A stretch of DNA of 36,130 nucleotides from Oscillospiraceae bacterium (GTDB lineage Bacteria > Bacillota > Clostridia > Oscillospirales > Ruminococcaceae), in contig JAUNJJ010000027.1 of assembly GCA_030533325.1 (NCBI GenBank), positions 1 through 36,130 on the forward strand, in the 5' to 3' direction. Shown piece after piece: positions 1-8,968 of this stretch (positions are counted from its first letter, which is position 1; each line of letters starts with the position of its first letter). Below the pieces are notes generated by a model. That model saw only the letters and a program-made list of their open reading frames with translations. It ran no database searches and was not told the origin of the DNA. A program made the translations under genes and the position numbers.

Positions 1-861
1 TAAATCGCCAATCAGATACAAAGAAAGCATTGATAAATCAGTAATATCCATTTTTCCATTTGAATCTATATCACCGTTTGTATCATCAGAAATATAAGCT
101 TCATACAAGACAGAGGAAAAACTATCACCATCAACCATATTTCCATTTTCATAATGACAAAGATTTAAACTCACATTAGAATCAGAAACAAGTCTTTTCA
201 ATTCTTCGTAGTATAATGTATCATTTATACTTATGGAAATGGATTTCTGAAATTGTGCTGTATATGTATACATAGGACCTTTGTCTTTATTTATATCGAT
301 TTTTGTAATTTTCAATTCTAAGTTACTATATCTCTGAATAACTTCTTCCTCAGTTAAATCACTTTTAATAGTTACGTTATAAATAAAGCAGCCCGAATTT
401 GAACGTATATCAGTAGATTCTGTTATATTATACACCTGTTCATATGATGCAAACAAATCTACTATATCTGATTTTGAATTACTATTATTTAAATTTAATA
501 TATATTTGAAATCGGAATTTTCAGACTTGACAAGGAATAATGGTGTGATTTTCAGATTAATCTCATCCAAAGGCAGTTCTGAAACAGAACTAACTATTAA
601 CTGATTGTTTGATTTTTCATGAAATATAATACCCGTTTTATCAATTATATAAAATTCATTTACATTTTCATTTAATGTTAAGGGAACCGTTATATAATTT
701 CCTTCAATCTTTTCAAAAATTTTATCAATTGTAGTATTGGGATAATTTGTTTCATACCACGATAGTTCTCTAGCCATTATTTTGGTTTCACTGCTACTGG
801 CAACTGAAAAGAAAAAACTCACTGATAACACAAAGATTAATATTTTACTAATCATATTCAT
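1..861 (-). CDS. Secreted dockerin type I protein, 3' end cut by window edge
   Basis: An open frame reads from an ATG at 859-861 to the window edge, 287 codons without a stop. The start is supported by a GGTGGTGAG ribosome site just upstream. The N-terminus (MNMISKILIFVLSVSFFF) is a signal peptide, followed by about 230 residues I do not recognise. The last visible 27 residues (DTNGDIDSNGKMDITDLSML) are the first calcium-binding half of a type I dockerin; the second half lies beyond base 1. Dockerins bind cohesins of scaffoldins, so the protein is probably carried on a cellulosome outside the cell. The gene begins 25 bp after the stop of the serine protease gene, so the two are probably co-transcribed. 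The function of the central region is unknown. Confidence 0.85.
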   Translation of the reverse strand, partial: MNMISKILIFVLSVSFFFSVASSSETKIMARELSWYETNYPNTTIDKIFEKIEGNYITVPLTLNENVNEFYIIDKTGIIFHEKSNNQLIVSSVSELPLDEINLKITPLFLVKSENSDFKYILNLNNSNSKSDIVDLFASYEQVYNITESTDIRSNSGCFIYNVTIKSDLTEEEVIQRYSNLELKITKIDINKDKGPMYTYTAQFQKSISISINDTLYYEELKRLVSDSNVSLNLCHYENGNMVDGDSFSSVLYEAYISDDTNGDIDSNGKMDITDLSMLSLYLIGDL

Positions 862-886
862 AAACTCACCACCTTTTTATTGAAAT

Positions 887-1813
887 TCAGTAAACAAAAT
901 TATTGTTTAGATAAAAATGTAATAAGTCTTCTGTAATCTTTATGCTGCCATTATTTCCATTTCCACCACAAAAATGAATTCCTATAATTGAAATATTATA
1001 ATTATCATCTTGATTTATAATATTATCTGTATCATCAACATTAGCATACGTTGAATCAATTGCTCCAGTGCTAATATTTTCCCTTATAAACAACGGACCT
1101 CCACTCACACCTCCATCTGAATCAGCCGTATGCCATAGAGTAAGTCCATTTGCATCATTATGTGTTGCAGACCAGTCAATAGTTCCAGCTGATTTAAATC
1201 GATAACCATAACCACTAGGTGCCCCACTAGGATAAGTAGTCGGAAATCCCGAAACATAAACTGTTCCCTGATAACCATCCCTTATCATTCCAAGATCTAA
1301 TTTATAATCACTTAAATCTTCTTCTACATATATCATTGCATAATCAAACTTATAATCATAGTTTTCCCCACCGTTTAAATAACTTCTGCAAACATGAATA
1401 TAACGTGGAGAAATAGTTGTAATTGGAGTATTTCCGTTTCCAATAATATAAATGTTAGGTGAATAAAATTCACCTGTAGCCTTATTAATCACACAATGAG
1501 CACATGTAGCTATAACATGATCTCCAACAATCGTTCCGCTACCGTTATATCCTATACTTACAATACTCTGATTAGCATCCCTTTTAAAATCATTATTTCC
1601 AATTATTGTTCTCGGACTGCTATAGTTCGATAATCCAGGTAGAGTATATAAAGCGTACAAATCATAAGACGTTGAATCAGCATCTGAACAGTCGTGTCTC
1701 ATATAAAATCTCATACTTGAAGAAGCATTAACTCTAACAGCTACAGATAATATTAAGCAAAAAAACACACCAACAAATACAACCAGTAATTTTCTCTTCT
1801 TTAATCTTGACAT
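887..1813 (-). CDS. Secreted trypsin-like serine protease (V8/glutamyl endopeptidase-like)
   Basis: The 308-residue product starts with a basic stretch and a hydrophobic signal peptide (residues about 8-30, ending VNA). A chymotrypsin-fold triad is visible: His106 in TCAHC, Asp157 in KFDYAMI and Ser237 in GGVSGGPL. The family hydrolyses peptide bonds outside the cell; a V8-like class is suggested by the bacterial spacing and by GTIVGDHVIATCAHC. The ATG has an AAGGGGG ribosome site. There is no dockerin on this protein itself, but the next gene downstream, 25 bp away, encodes a dockerin protein, so the pair may act together at the cellulosome or cell surface. The substrate cannot be read from the sequence; an activating or processing role is only a guess. 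Confidence 0.88.
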   Translation of the reverse strand: MSRLKKRKLLVVFVGVFFCLILSVAVRVNASSSMRFYMRHDCSDADSTSYDLYALYTLPGLSNYSSPRTIIGNNDFKRDANQSIVSIGYNGSGTIVGDHVIATCAHCVINKATGEFYSPNIYIIGNGNTPITTISPRYIHVCRSYLNGGENYDYKFDYAMIYVEEDLSDYKLDLGMIRDGYQGTVYVSGFPTTYPSGAPSGYGYRFKSAGTIDWSATHNDANGLTLWHTADSDGGVSGGPLFIRENISTGAIDSTYANVDDTDNIINQDDNYNISIIGIHFCGGNGNNGSIKITEDLLHFYLNNNFVY

Positions 1814-1939
1814 AAAATTTCCCCCTTAAGAAAATAAAATCCAATAAATGAACTAATATTATATTTGAACATTTATTAGTTACTATATTAATTTCAGAGA
1901 AAACACAAATGTAATCTATCTTCTTTTTGTTCAACTAAT

Positions 1940-2191
1940 TTATCCCATAACCAGAAATATTAAAGATAAAATATAAGGAACGGTTAATGTCAAAAAAACT
2001 ACAATGATAGATGAAATAAACCATGTTTTCTTTTGTATATACGACATTTTCTTTTTCATAAATAAATATTTTAAAGCCAATATTAATATATATATAAAGA
2101 GACTTTTAATTCCGTATCTCATAAAGAAATTTACATTATGTTTAAAAACAACAATAGCTTGTTCATTCAAATTTATCACACGAATCATCAC
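1940..2191 (-). CDS. Small membrane protein, unknown function
   Basis: An 83-codon frame encodes two strongly hydrophobic segments (about residues 29-45 and 57-81) separated by a lysine-rich turn (MKKKMSYIQKK), as in a two-pass inner-membrane protein. The first codon is GTG at 2191 with an ATG directly after at 2188. An AAGGG lies only 0-2 nt upstream, so start assignment is weak and coupling to the overlapping upstream gene is likely. The gene overlaps the end of the 53-residue ORF at 2163-2324, which favours a real two-gene unit. No family is recognised. It could be an immunity or holin-like protein, but nothing in the sequence shows this. Confidence 0.45.
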   Translation of the reverse strand: MMIRVINLNEQAIVVFKHNVNFFMRYGIKSLFIYILILALKYLFMKKKMSYIQKKTWFISSIIVVFLTLTVPYILSLIFLVMG

Positions 2192-2324
2192 CCTTGTAAA
2201 GTTTAGATAATTTTTTTCTCACAGTTAAATGAATCAAATAATAGAAAATTAAATATACCAATATAATTGGCACTTCACAATAGAACTTATTATTTAATAA
2301 ATAATCCGTTATTATCCTTAACAT
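2163..2324 (-). CDS. Tiny single-pass membrane protein, unknown
   Basis: A 53-residue frame starts at ATG 2322-2324 behind a GGAAGTG ribosome site about 8 nt upstream. One membrane span is visible at about residues 19-35 (VPIILVYLIFYYLIHL), then a basic stretch (VRKKLSKLYK) and a short polar tail. Its 3' end overlaps the start of the next small membrane-protein gene by 29 bp, suggesting translational coupling. The family is unknown. Confidence is limited by length, but the ribosome site and membrane topology argue against chance. Confidence 0.4.
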   Translation of the reverse strand: MLRIITDYLLNNKFYCEVPIILVYLIFYYLIHLTVRKKLSKLYKGDDSCDKFE

Positions 2325-2378
2325 TGTTACACTTCCAATCTAAACTTCAGAAACTATAGTGAACGCATAAATAAATTT

Positions 2379-3750
2379 AACCTAAGATAATCACCAAAAG
2401 TAGAACTACATTTTCATAGAAAAATTTGTTCTGAAAATTGTTTGAGATTAATATGAGAAGGGATAGAGACGCCAAGAAAATTGTAATATTTTTTAACCTG
2501 TTTACATGGCATTTCCACTCTAACATTTTCGTTCAAATCCCGATAGCACATAAGAGATTGCGTTTTGCCAAAAATTTCAGTAGTAGATATACCGGTATTG
2601 CTTAAAGCCTCTCGCAATTGCAGCAAAGCTATTGTTCCGATGATATCGTGCAGTATTTTTCCGCGTACAGTCAAATCAGACCATTTTGAAAGTGGAAGCA
2701 TATCAAGATATTCCATGCTTGTCTTAAAAATATGTTCTATGTCTGTTCTGCCAAAGTATTCAGGCAATAAATCTTTAGGTGTAGAATCAATATTAGACAA
2801 AAGGACAAAATATCCATATTTTACAGTCATCCAGTCCTTATCTTTTGCTTTCATCTCAGAATACTCTTCTTCATGGTCTGCTAAATATGAGCTAAATCTG
2901 TGAAGTGCGTTGTATTTATCAACATAAATGTACGCATACATTCTATCGTCAAATATTTTTATTTCTTTCCTGTAACCAAAGTACGCATGACGATTACGGA
3001 CAAACGTATATTTTCCTTTGCTGATAATATCTTTTACTTCGCAGTACAATGTTTTGTAAGGGTATCCTTTACGTGCTGGCATTCTGCCTATTATTGTCTT
3101 GTCCGTACCAATATGAAAAGCACTTATAACTTCCTTTGATATATAGCCCGCATCAAGGACAAGGGAATCAATTTCAATATTAAGTGTAACAGCCACATCA
3201 TTAATAGTTGTCTAATCCTCATCTTTGGGAAAAACGCTTCTCAAAACAGCTATCAGACCTGATTTTTCAGAAAATTCAAAAACAAGAATGTATCACCAAA
3301 AACAGTATGAATTTCAGTCAGACTGGTATTAATATCATGTTCTATCCGGGTGTCATCACTCTCTATTTCATTAAAAGAATCTGATACTGAATTATATTCA
3401 ACTAAACCGCGAGTAGGTGATGTAAAAATACCAGACTTTTTGTCTTCACTTATATAGAGCACCTTTCAAAGTTTTTCTCTAACAATATGTTTACAATGGC
3501 TTTTAGTGCCTGCTTTTTCATATTCTGTATCAACTATAGTTGCAGAGCCGCTTATTATCTTTCCCGAATTGTCACGGACAAGTTTTTGAATTTTTATAAA
3601 TGCCATGGTGTACACCTCTCAATTTTAAAGTGGTAAGTATAACTACATTTATTGTACACCATTTTAATAAAAAACTCAACAAGGCACGTATTTTCGACGT
3701 TTATATTTTTGTGATCCGTGTAGTTCTACTTTTTACGTTCATCTTAGGTT
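2379..3750. mobile_element. Decayed IS1634-type insertion sequence with inverted-repeat ends
   Basis: A perfect 15-bp inverted repeat bounds the transposase remnant: AAAAGTAGAACTACA at 2396-2410 and its complement at 3719-3733. After a 7-nt non-matching step on each side, a second 10-bp arm (AACCTAAGAT at 2379-2388, complement at 3741-3750) extends the symmetry. The segment of about 1.37 kb is shorter than a full IS of this type (about 1.9-2 kb), consistent with the internal deletion seen in the transposase. No clear target duplication was identified outside the arms, so the exact boundary is uncertain. Confidence 0.7.
2414..3606 (-). pseudogene. Transposase remnant, IS4/IS1634 family
   Basis: Reading begins at ATG 3604-3606 (MAFIKIQKLVRDNSGKI) and runs 46 codons to an in-frame TGA at 3466-3468. 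It continues in the same frame (KVLYISEDKKSGIF) to about 3253, then the frame shifts and a large part is missing. Homology resumes at 3196 and runs 260 codons to 2414. The C-terminal part keeps the family signature YFGRTDIEHIFKTSMEY, containing the third DDE acidic residue, and the typical RGKILHDIIGTIALLQLR. One premature stop, one frameshift and a central deletion that removes much of the catalytic core mean it cannot make an active transposase. The termini are still intact, so it could only move if an active copy supplies the enzyme in trans. Confidence 0.85.
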
Positions 3751-4470
3751 TAATTCAATACAATTAAACTGCACAGATTGAATATTTTCTTAACTCCTTA
3801 TACTAATACGACATAAACTGTTATATAACAAAATTAGTCAAACATACTTGTAGAAACAGAAAGTGTCATTGTAGTGGTGTTGTTAAGCTTTACAGAACTT
3901 TGGGCATCAAACATAAAATGAGATTTTTCACTTTTGAGATGACATAATTGCGTGGGTTATAAATTGTTAAAAATGAAAAAACAGGCTTTTGACACTTTAA
4001 TCATATTATACCTTAAAGTGTATTTAATTCCCATGTTCTATGAAAATAACCACTTTTAGAAACAGCAAATAAATCACTTTATTTACATATTAATTGCAGA
4101 CCACATCAAAAACAATATAAATCGATATTATTTTATAGATTAACCATTATTTAAGTGTATTCCATGTTTTTTCATAGACAATAAATCGTCATAAACAGGT
4201 AAATATCCTGCTCGATTCTTACTGCATGATTAATCATTACCTAATAATACAATCAAATTGTAAGACCAATTCTACTTATTGATTTGTTATTATTATACTA
4301 CGTTATTTAACTCATGTCAATTATATATTGCCGAGTATAGTATTGACAACGTAATTTTCATGTAATAAACCAATAACACCCACAATAATTTGTATAAAAT
4401 CAACATGAAAGGAAACGTTTCCGATGCAGGTAACAGGAAAAGAACTGAATAACTATTACAGGCAGATAAA
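3751..4470. other. Gene-free AT-rich stretch between IS remnant and cellulase
   Basis: No ORF with a credible ribosome site is present. The visible structure is an inverted repeat ACACTTTAA (3992-4000) and TTAAAGTGT (4013-4021) separated by 12 AT-rich bases, and a LacI-type palindrome at 4411-4422. A possible -10 (TATAAA at about 4393) lies just before that palindrome on the plus strand. Otherwise I see nothing coding; this may be decayed sequence around the insertion element. Confidence 0.5.
4411..4422. promoter_or_regulatory. LacI-family/cre-like operator palindrome
   Basis: The perfect palindrome GGAAACGTTTCC has the central CG and A/T-rich half sites typical of LacI/GalR-family operators, which often control carbohydrate genes. 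It lies about 15 nt after a weak TATAAA on the plus strand and beyond the 3' end of the GH5 gene, so it has no obvious target gene. Chance occurrence or a relic of a lost gene is possible. Confidence 0.35.
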
Positions 4471-4505
4471 AAACGAACCCGAAATGTCAGGCTTCGGGTT
4501 CGTTT
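4471..4505 (-). terminator. Intrinsic terminator of the GH5 gene
   Basis: Arms AAACGAACCCGAA (4471-4483) and TTCGGGTTCGTTT (4493-4505) form a perfect 13-bp stem with a 9-nt loop. On the minus strand the stem is followed by a T-run, placing it 35 bp after the cellulase stop. Confidence 0.85.
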
Positions 4506-4539
4506 AAAATATGAAAAGAATTAAAACTGATTTCTGAAA

Positions 4540-6384
4540 TTATTTCTTGGGTCCGATATAATCGATAACCTTTGAAAGATACTGTCTGAGTGTTGCAAGA
4601 TCCGGAAGATCAACCTTTCCGTTAAATGTAAGATCGGCTCTTACAACCTGTTCCTCTGTAAGGTCCTTTCTGTCTGCAATGGAAATAGAAAGAACTGAAA
4701 GGTCTGTTACGTCAACCTTACCGTCAAGATTTACATCTCCGTAAAGGATATCCCCGGGAGCCGGGACAGTTTCCTTTGTTGTTTCAACAGGCTTTGATGT
4801 TGTTTCTGCCGGTTTTGCTGTGGTAGTAACAGTAGTTGTTTCAGTTGCCTTGGTTGTTTCTGCCGGCTTTGCTGTAGTAACTACAGGTTCTGTTACAGCA
4901 GGATCGGACTCAACAGGATTGCCGTTTGCCTTCTTTCCGCCGTCAAGGTTACTTCCCTCTGTATTTGCATATGATGAATAGAATTCGTTAAGTGAAAGAC
5001 CATTACTGCCAAGCGGAACCTGGTGGTCAAGACCTATGTACTTGCCGCTTTCAAGTGTCTGCCAGAGAGAAACCTCGAACATCTCATACTTCGGCTCGTT
5101 CCAGTCGATTGATGTACCGGAACCCTGCTGGAATCCAAGTCCGTCCCAGAGTCCGCCTGTATCACCTGAGTTTGTATTAAGGCACCAGAATGTGTGGTTA
5201 ATGTGGTTCTTAATCATGTAGTCACGGAGAAGAAGCATCCACTTGAGGTTGTCGCCTTCCATATGTCCGCCCCACTCACCGATTAGTTCAGGCGCAATAT
5301 CTTCGGCATTGATGTATGCCCATGTATCATACCAGTAGTCATCAAGAAGTGTCTGTTCAGTAAAGTCCTTGTCGAACCATGTCTGTGCATATACCGACGG
5401 GCCGTAGTCATGCGGTGAGTAAACTATCTGACTTGTTCCGTGCTTTGGTTTGATAGGGTACTCTCTTGCACCGCGGAAGTTACCGCCCCACCATGCTCCG
5501 ATATACGGAGAGTTTTCCTTTCTGTCAGGCATGCCCCAGTAGTCGCCTTCCATAGCACCGCTGAGCGACTGTTCAACACCTTCGATAAGGATAAGGGCAT
5601 TCGGATTTACATCGAGAATAGCGTCTGCACACTTCGTAGCTGCGTAAGCCCAGTTGTTTTCATCTGTTGAACCGTCCCACTTTGCAGCAGCCTCGCCTTC
5701 CTGTCCCTTGCCGTGAGGCTCATTCTTAAGGTCGTATGCAAGAAGTGTATCATCGTTCTTGTACTTGTCAGCAAGCCATACAAGTGAATCAATCCACACA
5801 TCTGTTGTAACGCCTGCTTTTCCGTACCAGAGATTGTAGTTATGACCCGAGTTGTCAGTATGAGGGCTGTGGATATCAATAAATGCCTTAAGTCCGTAAT
5901 TGTCAAGCTTCTTCATTATGATATCGAAGATCTCCATACTGTTTTTGAGAGTTTTTCCGTCCGCCTCACAAAAATCAGGGTTGATTGTAAATGCAGGGTC
6001 TGCATTTCCTGAAACGCTTGAAACCGGATTCGGACTGCCTTCCATCCATGAAACAATAAGTTCTGTGGCAATAGGCATACGAATTACATTAATACCGCGG
6101 TCTGCAATCTCTCTGAGACAGTCATCAATATCTGCACTCCAGAGATAGTGCAGACAGTTTTCCGAACAGTTAAAGCCAAACCAGTTGGCACCTGTAAGCC
6201 ATACTTCATTTCCGTTCATGTCATAAAGACGGCTTCCCTCTGCATGAAGCCAGTCATCATTGTCTGTATCAACAACTGCTGAAACCTGTACGTTTTCATT
6301 TGAAAAAGGTACAGATGACAGGCTGAATGTGCCTGCGACAGCAAGAACACTGACAGCTGCGATAAGCCTCTTAAAAATACTCAT
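4540..6384 (-). CDS. GH5 cellulase (endoglucanase) with C-terminal dockerin
   Basis: The 614-residue secreted enzyme has a signal peptide (1-36), a glycoside hydrolase family 5 domain (about 44-450), a T/P/E-rich linker (about 495-545) and a type I dockerin (548-606, GDVNLDGKVDVTDL and ADLTFNGKVDLPDL). The acid/base is Glu222 in DLKNEPHG and the nucleophile Glu370 in LIGEWGG; the aromatic-rich LTGANWFGFN and SPHDYGPSVY resemble subfamily 1 (Acidothermus E1-like), an inference. It should cut internal beta-1,4-glucan bonds while docked on a scaffoldin. The gene is monocistronic by appearance, with its own terminator downstream. The signal is clear (MSIFKRLIAAVSVLAVAG). Repeats of the motif KPAETT in the linker are usual for Ruminococcus. 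Confidence 0.95.
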   Translation of the reverse strand: MSIFKRLIAAVSVLAVAGTFSLSSVPFSNENVQVSAVVDTDNDDWLHAEGSRLYDMNGNEVWLTGANWFGFNCSENCLHYLWSADIDDCLREIADRGINVIRMPIATELIVSWMEGSPNPVSSVSGNADPAFTINPDFCEADGKTLKNSMEIFDIIMKKLDNYGLKAFIDIHSPHTDNSGHNYNLWYGKAGVTTDVWIDSLVWLADKYKNDDTLLAYDLKNEPHGKGQEGEAAAKWDGSTDENNWAYAATKCADAILDVNPNALILIEGVEQSLSGAMEGDYWGMPDRKENSPYIGAWWGGNFRGAREYPIKPKHGTSQIVYSPHDYGPSVYAQTWFDKDFTEQTLLDDYWYDTWAYINAEDIAPELIGEWGGHMEGDNLKWMLLLRDYMIKNHINHTFWCLNTNSGDTGGLWDGLGFQQGSGTSIDWNEPKYEMFEVSLWQTLESGKYIGLDHQVPLGSNGLSLNEFYSSYANTEGSNLDGGKKANGNPVESDPAVTEPVVTTAKPAETTKATETTTVTTTAKPAETTSKPVETTKETVPAPGDILYGDVNLDGKVDVTDLSVLSISIADRKDLTEEQVVRADLTFNGKVDLPDLATLRQYLSKVIDYIGPKK

Positions 6385-6553
6385 AGTAGCATTTTCCTTT
6401 CGATTTCAAATTAAAATAATACAACAAAGCAACATTTTCTGTATTATATTATACAATATTGCGAAGTCAAATGTCAAGAGATGTAAGTAATTTGAACAAA
6501 TCTCCGAAATATCATCAATGCAATTTTATACAAGAACCTTAAATATATACAAA

Positions 6554-6582
6554 GCCCCACCGGATTATTGTTCCGATGGGGC
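6554..6582 (-). terminator. Intrinsic terminator after the Cthe_2159-like gene
   Basis: On the minus strand GCCCCATCGG pairs with CCGGTGGGGC (one G-U pair) around a 9-nt loop, followed by TTTGTATAT. It lies 30 bp after the stop of the 6612 gene. Confidence 0.8.
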
Positions 6583-6611
6583 AAAAATGCAGAAAACGAG
6601 AAATATTCTGA

Positions 6612-8597
6612 TTATTTTCCAACATAAACCTGCTGTGAATCACCGATAACTGGAAGAGCTGTTCCGTTCTGAACATCACCGCCGACAGTAACCGTACCTG
6701 ATGATACAGTCTTGCTGCCAACGCTTACAGTTGAAGCTGACTTACCTGCAATGAAGGAAACAATTACATTTCCTGATGAATCGGAAACTGTGATTCTGTC
6801 ACCCTTCTGAGCGCTTACTGTGGATGAGAATGAGGCTGTCATTCCTGAGCTTCCGCCCATTCCTCCCATTCCGCCTGGTCTGCCGCCCATTCCGCCGTTT
6901 CCGCTGCCTCTGAGTTCAACGAATGTGCCTGAGTTGAATGACTTTGTACCGTCGCAGTCAAATGCATCAGTACCGTTTGATATTGCTATAGCTCCGTCAA
7001 TTGTGATCGAACCGTTTGAGTCAAATCCGTCGTGATCACCGTCAGCTGCACTTACATAAGCAAAACCACCGTTAAGAGTAATAGCATAGTTTCCGCCGCT
7101 GCCGAATCCGCCGCCAGGATTCCAGCCGCCAGGACCTGTTATTCCCGAACCGTCTGCTCCTCCGGCTGCATTGTAACCGTCATCATCAGAATATACTATA
7201 ACAGTACCACTGTTCTGAATGATATTCTGTCCCTCGATACCTTCATAGCACTTAGGAACATAAATCATAACATCATCATATGTTGTTGCTGTTCCTGCGC
7301 CTATTGTAAGGTCTGTATCTGAGTGAACCGCATCATCTGCTGAGCGAAGTTCAAGTCTTCCGCCGATAATGTTTACATTTCCTGCTCCGTGAACAGCATC
7401 ATCTGATGAATCAACTGTTATCGTACCACCTTCAATGTTTATTGTTCCTGCAGACTTGATTCCCTTTGCACTGAGGTCTGTCGGCATCTTGTTAGTATTT
7501 CCGTCAAAAGAACTTCCGCCGGTTGAGTATCCTGAACCTTCATATGTATAAACGTCAACAGTGCCTCCGCTTATCTTTACATCGCTTTCGCCCTGGATAC
7601 CGTCTCCGAATGCCTTTACTGTCACTGTACCGCCGTTGATTATAACCTTGCCCTTATCAGCCTCTGTGGCGTTGGTTGCCTTTATACCGTCTCCGGCAGG
7701 TGTATTTACAGTTACGCTGAGATTTGAGAAATCAGTATCGTCGGCATCACCTATCTTAACACTGTCCTTGCCTCTGATTCCGTCATCAGCTGCATTTACA
7801 GTGATATTACCGTTGAAAATCTTAACACTGTCCTTGCCGACAATACCGTCAGCACAGTTTCCGTTTACAACAAGACTTCCCTTACCTTTTATCTTAAGGT
7901 CATCCTTTGAATATATTGCACCGCTGTCTTCGTCAGCGTTAATATATTCCTTACCGTCTGAAATGATATTTTCAGTACCCTTCTTTGCAGTAATAACACA
8001 TTCGTCATCAATGCTTTCAATGTAAACTGCAGAATTGCTCTGTGAGTTAATCTCTGCACCTTCAAGTGAAAGTTCAACAACTCCTGCCGGATATGCTGTC
8101 TTGTCAACATTTACTATTATCTGTCCGTCATCAAGTTTTCCTGATATTCTGTAGACACCAGGCATGCTGATGGTAACTATGCTGCCTTCTGCAGCTGCAC
8201 CGCTGCCTGTAATCTCAGCAGATGTACCATTGAGAGTAATTATATTCTCTTCAGTAACCGGAGGATCGGTAGGAGTTACAGGAGGATCAGTTGGTGTAAC
8301 CGGAGGATCAGTTGGCTGAGGATTGAGAACTTTTTCAATAAGCAGTACACCATCAACAATATTAACTGAACCGTCACCGTTGATATCAGCATTTTCCGTA
8401 TTAACATTTACGTCCCTGCCTAAAAGATAGCTTATCATTGTAACCGCATCAGCTGTTGAAATTATGTCATCACCGTTTACATCCCCTGCCAGTGCAGTGC
8501 CTTCAGCTGCTCCTGCGGCGCATGTATATGAAGCTGCTACTGCCAGTGCGAGTATTCCGCACACAACAGATCTCATTTTCTTAAATTTTCTTTTCAT
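6612..8597 (-). CDS. Dockerin-bearing Cthe_2159-like (DUF4353) carbohydrate-binding protein
   Basis: I place the start at ATG 8595-8597 because GAAAGAGG lies upstream of it; an earlier in-frame ATG at 8666 has no ribosome site. The 661-residue product has a signal peptide, an N-terminal type I dockerin (LAGDVNGDDIISTADAV, ADINGDGSVNIVDGV), a linker of three PTDPPVT repeats, and a long beta-helix of repeated GIxG/KDSVKI turns (for example ADGIVGKDSVKIFNGNITV and ADDGIRGKDSVKI). This is the Cthe_2159 family, known for binding cellulose and polygalacturonate. A glycine-rich stretch (GGMGGRPGGMGGMGG) and a small beta domain end the protein. Divergent VTC and DUF4956 genes lie next to it. Binding of plant wall polymers is the likely role; lyase activity cannot be excluded. 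Confidence 0.88.
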   Translation of the reverse strand: MKRKFKKMRSVVCGILALAVAASYTCAAGAAEGTALAGDVNGDDIISTADAVTMISYLLGRDVNVNTENADINGDGSVNIVDGVLLIEKVLNPQPTDPPVTPTDPPVTPTDPPVTEENIITLNGTSAEITGSGAAAEGSIVTISMPGVYRISGKLDDGQIIVNVDKTAYPAGVVELSLEGAEINSQSNSAVYIESIDDECVITAKKGTENIISDGKEYINADEDSGAIYSKDDLKIKGKGSLVVNGNCADGIVGKDSVKIFNGNITVNAADDGIRGKDSVKIGDADDTDFSNLSVTVNTPAGDGIKATNATEADKGKVIINGGTVTVKAFGDGIQGESDVKISGGTVDVYTYEGSGYSTGGSSFDGNTNKMPTDLSAKGIKSAGTINIEGGTITVDSSDDAVHGAGNVNIIGGRLELRSADDAVHSDTDLTIGAGTATTYDDVMIYVPKCYEGIEGQNIIQNSGTVIVYSDDDGYNAAGGADGSGITGPGGWNPGGGFGSGGNYAITLNGGFAYVSAADGDHDGFDSNGSITIDGAIAISNGTDAFDCDGTKSFNSGTFVELRGSGNGGMGGRPGGMGGMGGSSGMTASFSSTVSAQKGDRITVSDSSGNVIVSFIAGKSASTVSVGSKTVSSGTVTVGGDVQNGTALPVIGDSQQVYVGK

Positions 8598-8968
8598 TTT
8601 TATCGACCTCTTTCTGAACAAATAATTGTTTCGGATCAATAGACATATTATTTTTTGCTGTTTCACTAATCACTTTTTGCTGTTTTTAGCTTTTCACTGC
8701 TAACATTATAAATATAAATTGTGTCTTTTTTGTTTCATATTCGTAAACATTTACAGAAATCTCTGCGTAAAGCAACCCATATTCTGCAAATCCTGTATCA
8801 TATAAATATAGTGCTGTTATTGTCATATATATCAGAAATATTTCTGTTTTAAGATTATTTTAAGAAAATTATTATAAAATTATGATAAAGAAAATATAAA
8901 ACTTATTTAAAGTTTTAGAGAATGAGTGGATTATACGGGAATCATTTACTGAAAAAGGAAGTGAGTAT
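8598..8968. other. Divergent intergenic region between DUF4353 and VTC genes
   Basis: About 370 bp of very AT-rich sequence separates the two divergent starts and must hold both promoters. TATA-like boxes are frequent (for example TATAAA near 8874), but none has a clear -35 at 17 bp, so I do not assign promoters. No structured RNA or ORF is evident. Confidence 0.5.

Noticed and set aside
1734-1934. 66-codon minus-strand ORF overlapping the protease start
   Set aside because: It overlaps the signal-peptide region in another frame, has no ribosome site and no recognisable features.
4405-4502. 27-codon plus-strand ORF starting near 4424
   Set aside because: It has no proper ribosome site and runs through the terminator stem of the opposite gene; chance is more likely.
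5607-5906. 99-codon minus-strand ORF within the GH5 gene
   Set aside because: Out-of-frame shadow of the cellulase catalytic domain.
7561-8025. 154-codon plus-strand ORF inside the DUF4353 gene
   Set aside because: It is antisense to a well-supported repeat-rich gene, lacks a ribosome site and its composition mirrors the repeats of the other strand.
8265-8325. Short tandem DNA repeats, CRISPR-like at first glance
   Set aside because: They are in-frame copies of a PTDPPVT linker with no spacers between them.
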